NCBI GenBank assembly: GCA_003023165.1
Contig: PXSD01000071.1
Coordinates: 1-8,092, forward strand
DNA: 8,092 nucleotides
From: Halobacteriales archaeon QS_9_67_15
GTDB lineage: Archaea > Halobacteriota > Halobacteria > Halobacteriales > Haloarculaceae
Reading direction: 5' to 3'
This document shows positions 4,853-8,092 of this stretch, one piece after another. The position numbers and the translations under genes are program-made. How positions within the stretch are numbered: position 1 is the stretch's first letter; each line of letters starts with the position of its first letter. The notes below the pieces were generated by a model. It made no database searches. It had not been told where the DNA came from and worked only from the letters and a program-made list of their open reading frames with translations.

Positions 4853-5979
4853 CCGACGCGACCGGACCGACGGCAGCCCGACCGTTCGACGCGAGCGTCG
4901 ACCGGATCCGGGGACCGTCCGTCGAGACGGTCCGCGGTGCGCTCGGGGACGGCGACCCCTTCCCGGGGACGGTCGGCTTCGGCGGCGCGGTCGACGGCGA
5001 ACTCGTCCGCGACGTGCTGGGGCGCGTTCCGGTGTTCACGGAGCGCGACGACCCGACCGCATGGAGCTTCGACCCCGCTGCCCTCAGCGACCCGGACCCG
5101 GTGCCCGCAGGTCACGTCCGTTCGGCGGCGGGCGACCAGCGGGTCTGGTCGCTGCCGGACCCCGAGCCGGAGACCGACGACAGGGTGGCAGTCCGCGCGG
5201 TCCGGGAGGCGGTCGACGGGGCGCTCGCCGACACGGCGACCGACGAGCTCGCCGTCGCGTTCTCGGGCGGCGTCGACTCCGCGGCGCTGGCCGCCCGGCT
5301 GGACGCGCCGCTGTACGTCGTCGGCTTCCCGGAGAGCCATGACGTCGAGGCGGCGCGGACGGCCGCGGCGAAGCTCGGTCGGGACCTCGAGGTCGTCGAA
5401 CTCGCGCACGAAGACATCGAACGGGCGGTCCCGGAGGTCGTCGCGGCGACCGGACGAACGAACGCGATGGACGTGAGCATCGCGCTGGCGCTGTATCTCG
5501 TGGCCGAGCGAGCGGCCGCGGACGGCTTCGACCGGCTGGCCGTCGGACAGGGTGCCGACGAGCTGTTCGGCGGCTACGCGAAGGTGGCGCGCGCCCCCGA
5601 GGACGAGCGCGTCGCCGCAAATACGGTTCGCGACGCGCGCCGCGAAGTAGTCGAGACGCTCCCCCACCAGCTTGAGCGGGACGTGACGACGCTCCGGGCC
5701 GCCGGGGTCGAACCGGTCGCTCCGCTGCTCGACGACCGCGTCGTCGAGTCGGCGCTCTCGCTCCCGGGAGACCTGCTCGTGACCGACCGCGGCGAGCGCA
5801 AGTGGGCGCTCCGACTGGCCGTCCGTGAGCGGGTCCCGGACCCGGTGGCGTTCCGCGAGAAGAAAGCCGTCCAGTACGGCAGCCTCGTCTCTCGGGAACT
5901 CGACCGGCTCGCCCGACAGGCGGGGTACAAGCGGCGGATGGAGCACCACGTCGACCAGTACGTGGCGTCGCTGACGTGA
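4849..5979 (+). CDS. Asparagine-synthetase-like ATP pyrophosphatase, no active glutaminase
   Basis: This encodes 376 residues from the ATG at 4849, which shares ATGA with the PHP stop. Upstream in-frame codons exist, but they lie inside the PHP gene. The C-terminal two-thirds form an asparagine synthetase synthase domain: the PP-loop AFSGGVDSAAL (S139-S144), the segment GQGADELFGGY (233-243, normally GEGADELFGGY), EPVAPLLDD (288-296), and RKWALRLAV followed by FREKKAVQYGS (335-345). This domain activates a carboxylate as an acyl-adenylate for amide formation. The N-terminal about 110 residues are short for the Ntn glutaminase and lack Cys at position 2 (MTDATG), so ammonia cannot be released from glutamine there. 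The enzyme may use free ammonia, another amine donor, or a partner glutaminase. The usual family length is about 500-600 residues, so this is a reduced form. True asparagine synthesis is possible but unproven; members of this family also build amide bonds in cofactors and peptides. Confidence 0.85.
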   Translation: MTDATGPTAARPFDASVDRIRGPSVETVRGALGDGDPFPGTVGFGGAVDGELVRDVLGRVPVFTERDDPTAWSFDPAALSDPDPVPAGHVRSAAGDQRVWSLPDPEPETDDRVAVRAVREAVDGALADTATDELAVAFSGGVDSAALAARLDAPLYVVGFPESHDVEAARTAAAKLGRDLEVVELAHEDIERAVPEVVAATGRTNAMDVSIALALYLVAERAAADGFDRLAVGQGADELFGGYAKVARAPEDERVAANTVRDARREVVETLPHQLERDVTTLRAAGVEPVAPLLDDRVVESALSLPGDLLVTDRGERKWALRLAVRERVPDPVAFREKKAVQYGSLVSRELDRLARQAGYKRRMEHHVDQYVASLT

Positions 5980-6025
5980 CGTCCGGGCGCCGGGCCGCCG
6001 CGTTCCTGTTACTCGATCCACAATA

Positions 6026-6035
6026 GAACATAAGA
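6026..6035 (+). promoter_or_regulatory. Candidate promoter of the pilin-like gene
   Basis: GAACATAAGA is an AT-rich element in GC-rich surroundings, centred about 41 bases before the ATG at 6072, placing a transcription start near 6057 and a leader of about 15 bases that includes GGGGG directly before the start. It lies in the 92-base gap after the AsnB-like stop, so the pilin-like gene is probably transcribed separately. Confidence 0.4.
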
Positions 6036-6071
6036 CAGTCGCCGCGCTACGGACAGGGAGAGCAACGGGGG

Positions 6072-6623
6072 ATGAACGGAGACAGCTTCGCGGTCGCCGA
6101 CAGGGGCATCTCGAAGGAGGGGATGGCCGCGGTCGCGTTCGGTCTCACGGTACTGATGATGGCCGTCACCGGCGGCCTCCTCATGCAGACGAGCGACTCG
6201 CTCACCGACGGCGGGCCGACCCTCGCGACGAGCGCCGACCCGGTCTCCGCGAGCGGCGAGCACAGTCAGTGGGTCCGGATCGCACACGAGAGCGGTGACA
6301 CGGTGTCCGTCGCCGACATCGAAGTAGTCGTGCGGCTCCCCGACCACGACAAGCGCGCGACGCTGCACGGGCTCCCGACGGAGCGGCTCACGCAGGACGA
6401 CTACTCGGGGAACCACGTTTTCACCCGCGGCTCCGGGGGAGTCGACGGCGTGGTTGCCGCCTCGAACGGCAGCGACGCGCGGTTGGAGGCCGGCGACGAG
6501 ATCGCCTTCCGGCTCGAACAGCGCCGCGTCGACCTCGTCGCCGGCCAGACCGTCGACGTCGAGCTCCGTCACACCGAATCGGACACGAGGCTCTCCAGAG
6601 AGCGTCTCTCCGTCGTGGAGTGA
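6072..6623 (+). CDS. Type IV pilin-like exported protein
   Basis: This encodes 183 residues from the ATG at 6072. The N-terminus has the class III signal layout: a short polar lead with D10-R11-G12, then ISKEG, then one hydrophobic helix (about 18-38, MAAVAFGLTVLMMAVTGGLL). Cleavage by the archaeal prepilin peptidase PibD after G12 fits the [KR]-[GA] rule, leaving I13 as the first residue of the mature protein and the helix to pack into a filament or anchor the protein in the membrane. The remaining about 145 residues are acidic and strand-rich. They include WVRIAHESGDTVSVADIEVVV and LEAGDEIAF, the kind of beta-sandwich core seen in haloarchaeal pilins and archaellins of the DUF1628 type. A possible N-glycosylation sequon, NGS, lies near residues 132-134. 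It stands alone, without pilus ATPase or platform genes in view, so it may be a minor pilin or a membrane-attached surface protein. Confidence 0.72.
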   Translation: MNGDSFAVADRGISKEGMAAVAFGLTVLMMAVTGGLLMQTSDSLTDGGPTLATSADPVSASGEHSQWVRIAHESGDTVSVADIEVVVRLPDHDKRATLHGLPTERLTQDDYSGNHVFTRGSGGVDGVVAASNGSDARLEAGDEIAFRLEQRRVDLVAGQTVDVELRHTESDTRLSRERLSVVE

Positions 6624-6656
6624 CTCGTCGGGGGTGGCCTTTATCGTGGAGTGACT
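6613..6656 (+). repeat. 13-base direct repeat at the end of the pilin-like gene
   Basis: TCGTGGAGTGACT occurs at 6613-6625, where it includes the stop TGA (6621-6623), and again at 6644-6656, 31 bases downstream. The second copy looks like a duplicated 3' end of the gene. Confidence 0.5.
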
Positions 6657-6670
6657 GAGACGGTCTCTGC

Positions 6671-6691
6671 CCTGGAGCGACTCACTCCAGG
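6671..6691. terminator. Hairpin between convergent pilin-like and Nudix genes
   Basis: CCTGGAG (6671-6677) and CTCCAGG (6685-6691) form a 7-bp GC-rich stem with a 7-base loop. It lies between the convergent genes and includes the last codons of the Nudix gene (stop at 6682-6684). It could end or stabilise both transcripts. No long T run follows, so terminator activity is uncertain. Confidence 0.35.
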
Positions 6692-7152
6692 ACGGTCCGG
6701 ATCGCCCGTCGACCGATCTCGACCACGTCGGGGTCCAGCCCGTCGACGGAGCCGTCGAGGTCGTCGACGGTGAACCAGCGCCAGTCCTCGGCGGGCTGTT
6801 CCCCATCGTCGGGGTCGATCTCGCGGCTGCCGGCGCGGGCGTAGTAGACCATGTCGACGTGCTGGTGGCCGACGAAGTCGCCGTGGACGTTCACGTCGGC
6901 GAGCTGGAAGTGCTGTGGCCGGGGGAGCGGGTCGATAGTCGGCGACTCGATGTCGTCCTCGCTCGCGACCAGTTCGGGGTCGAGGCCGGTCTCCTCGCGG
7001 ACTTCGCGGAGCCCCGCCTCGTGGGGGAGTTCGTCGCGGTCGACGTGGCCGCCGGGCGGGAGCCACCGGTCGAGGCCGTCGTGGACGTGGAGCGCGACGG
7101 CGTCGTCGTGGACGACGTAGACCGTCGCGGTGTAGTGTCGGGTCGTCTCCAT
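6682..7152 (-). CDS. Nudix hydrolase
   Basis: This encodes 156 residues from the ATG at 7152, an ordinary length for a single-domain Nudix protein. The full Nudix box is present at residues 35-57: G35, then E41, then REVREETGL (49-57), matching G-x5-E-x7-R-E-U-x-E-E-x-G-U with every catalytic residue intact. The box binds magnesium and cleaves a nucleoside diphosphate linked to another group. It is preceded by a strand region TATVYVVHDDAVALHVH and WLPPGGH. The segment HVDMVYYAR (98-106) and the following WRWFTVDDL (123-131) are typical of the rest of the fold. The specific substrate (an oxidised nucleotide, ADP-ribose, a nucleotide sugar or a cap-like end) cannot be told. It lies 81 bases downstream of TFB in the same direction; co-transcription is possible, as no clear terminator separates them, although an AT-rich TTTCGTAA on the minus strand near 7188 could be its own promoter. 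Confidence 0.9.
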   Translation of the reverse strand: METTRHYTATVYVVHDDAVALHVHDGLDRWLPPGGHVDRDELPHEAGLREVREETGLDPELVASEDDIESPTIDPLPRPQHFQLADVNVHGDFVGHQHVDMVYYARAGSREIDPDDGEQPAEDWRWFTVDDLDGSVDGLDPDVVEIGRRAIRTVLE

Positions 7153-7233
7153 AGCGGTTCGACGGCCACCCGCGGTATCGAGGTTACGAAAACGGACTGC
7201 CGCGGGGAACGGGTCGGGACGGGACCCGATACG

Positions 7234-8092
7234 TCAGGGCGCCGTGAACCCCTCTTCGGCTTCGAGGAGTTCGTGGTACCGGTTGCGGATCGTGACTTCG
7301 GAGATGTTGGCGACTTCGCTGACCTCGCTCTGGGTGACCTTCTCGTTGGCGAGCAACGAGGCGGCGTAGGCGGCGGCGGCGGCGAGGCCGACCGGGCTCT
7401 TGCCGGAGTGGACGCCCTGCTCTTTGGCCGTGTTCAGGAGCTGTCGGGCGCGTCGTTCGACCTCCTCGGGGAGGTCGAGGTCCGAGACGAACCGCGGGAC
7501 GTAGCTCTCGGGGTCGGCGGGCTGGATCTCCAGGCTCAGCTCGCGGACGACGTACCGGTACGTGCGGGCGATCTCGTCCTTGGCGACGCGCGAGACCGCG
7601 GCGATTTCGTCGAGGCTCCGCGGGGTGCCGGCCTGCCGGGCTGCGGCGTACAGCGCCGAGGTGGCGACGCCCTCGATGGATCGACCGGGGAGCAGGTCCT
7701 CGTCGAGCGCGCGGCGGTAGATGACCGAGGCGGTCTCGCGGACGTTCTCGGGGAGGCCGAGCGCGGAGGCCATGCGGTCGATCTCGCCCAGGGCCTGCTT
7801 GAGGTTGCGCTCTTTGGAGTCGCGGGTGCGGAACCGCTCGTTCCAGGTCCGTAGTCGCTGCATCTTCTCGCGCTGGCGCGAGGACAGGGAGTTGCCGTAA
7901 GCGTCCTTGTCCTGCCAGCCGATGTTCGTCGAGAGGCCCTTGTCGTGCATCATGTTCGTCGTCGGCGCGCCGACGCGGGACTTCTCGTCCTTCTCGGCCG
8001 CGTCGAAGGCGCGCCACTCGGGCCCGGGGTCGATCTCGTTCTCCTCGACCACGAGTCCGCAGTCCTCACAGACCGTCTCGCCGTGCTCGGCG
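7234..8092 (-). CDS. tfb: Transcription initiation factor B (TFB), N-terminus off right edge
   Basis: The frame is open from the right edge (last base a partial codon) to TGA at 7234-7236, giving about 286 residues; full TFBs are about 300-330. The visible N-terminus ETVCEDCGLVVEENEID holds the second cysteine pair of the zinc ribbon; the first pair is outside the window. The GTG at 8052 falls inside CGLVV and is not a start. Next come the B-reader/B-linker region (PEWRAFDAAEKDEKSRVGAP, about residues 24-43 of the visible part) and a linker ending SSRQREKMQRLRTW. Two cyclin repeats follow, the first about DSKERNLKQALGEI to SRVAKDEI, the second about VPRFVSDLDL to the end, the latter with a helix-turn-helix-like VTQSEVSEVANISEVTIRNRYHEL that contacts the BRE. 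TFB links TBP bound at the TATA box to RNA polymerase. Haloarchaea carry several TFB paralogues, and which one this is cannot be told. Confidence 0.95.
   Translation of the reverse strand, partial: AEHGETVCEDCGLVVEENEIDPGPEWRAFDAAEKDEKSRVGAPTTNMMHDKGLSTNIGWQDKDAYGNSLSSRQREKMQRLRTWNERFRTRDSKERNLKQALGEIDRMASALGLPENVRETASVIYRRALDEDLLPGRSIEGVATSALYAAARQAGTPRSLDEIAAVSRVAKDEIARTYRYVVRELSLEIQPADPESYVPRFVSDLDLPEEVERRARQLLNTAKEQGVHSGKSPVGLAAAAAYAASLLANEKVTQSEVSEVANISEVTIRNRYHELLEAEEGFTAP

Noticed and set aside
4480..6021. Very long minus-strand open frames (over 500 and over 300 codons) opposite the AsnB-like gene
   Set aside because: They are rich in Arg, Pro and Gly, have no domain pattern, and lie antisense to a gene with clear motifs; such open frames are expected in GC-rich DNA.
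6859..7854. Plus-strand open frame of about 330 codons opposite the Nudix and TFB genes
   Set aside because: It is antisense to two genes with complete motifs and crosses the gap between them; it is a composition artefact.
8050..8052. GTG as a possible start of the TFB gene
   Set aside because: The frame continues upstream through CEDCGLVV, part of the zinc ribbon, so the start lies beyond the window.

Overview
The window is archaeal and almost certainly haloarchaeal. The right edge carries a transcription factor B (TFB) gene, the proteins are rich in Asp and Glu, GC is high on the right, and several starts fit leaderless archaeal promoters with a TATA-like element about 27-29 bases upstream.

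There are two blocks. Positions 1 to about 3640 are visibly lower in GC and look accessory. They hold the N-terminal part of a transposase-like gene running off the left edge, a winged-helix regulator interrupted by a frameshift behind a palindrome-rich promoter, an aminoglycoside-phosphotransferase-fold kinase, and a minus-strand toxin-antitoxin-like pair (ribbon-helix-helix antitoxin, PIN-domain toxin). The PIN reading frame has no stop where its recognisable domain ends and runs antisense into the 3' end of the kinase gene.

Positions about 3640 to 8092 are GC-rich and look like ordinary chromosome. They hold a small three-helix membrane protein (DUF7521-like), a PHP phosphoesterase and an asparagine-synthetase-like ATP pyrophosphatase joined by an ATGA stop/start overlap, a type IV pilin-like secreted protein, a Nudix hydrolase, and the TFB gene (minus strand, running off the right edge). 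PHP and AsnB-like are very probably one transcript. TFB and Nudix are co-oriented with an 81-base gap and may be co-transcribed. The pilin-like gene and the Nudix gene converge on a short hairpin.

The points most worth a second look are the PIN/RHH pair with its antisense tail, the one-base frameshift in the regulator and its operator-like palindromes, the translationally coupled PHP/AsnB-like pair whose synthetase lacks a catalytic glutaminase, and the composition break near 3640. I see no RNA gene, CRISPR array or complete insertion sequence.
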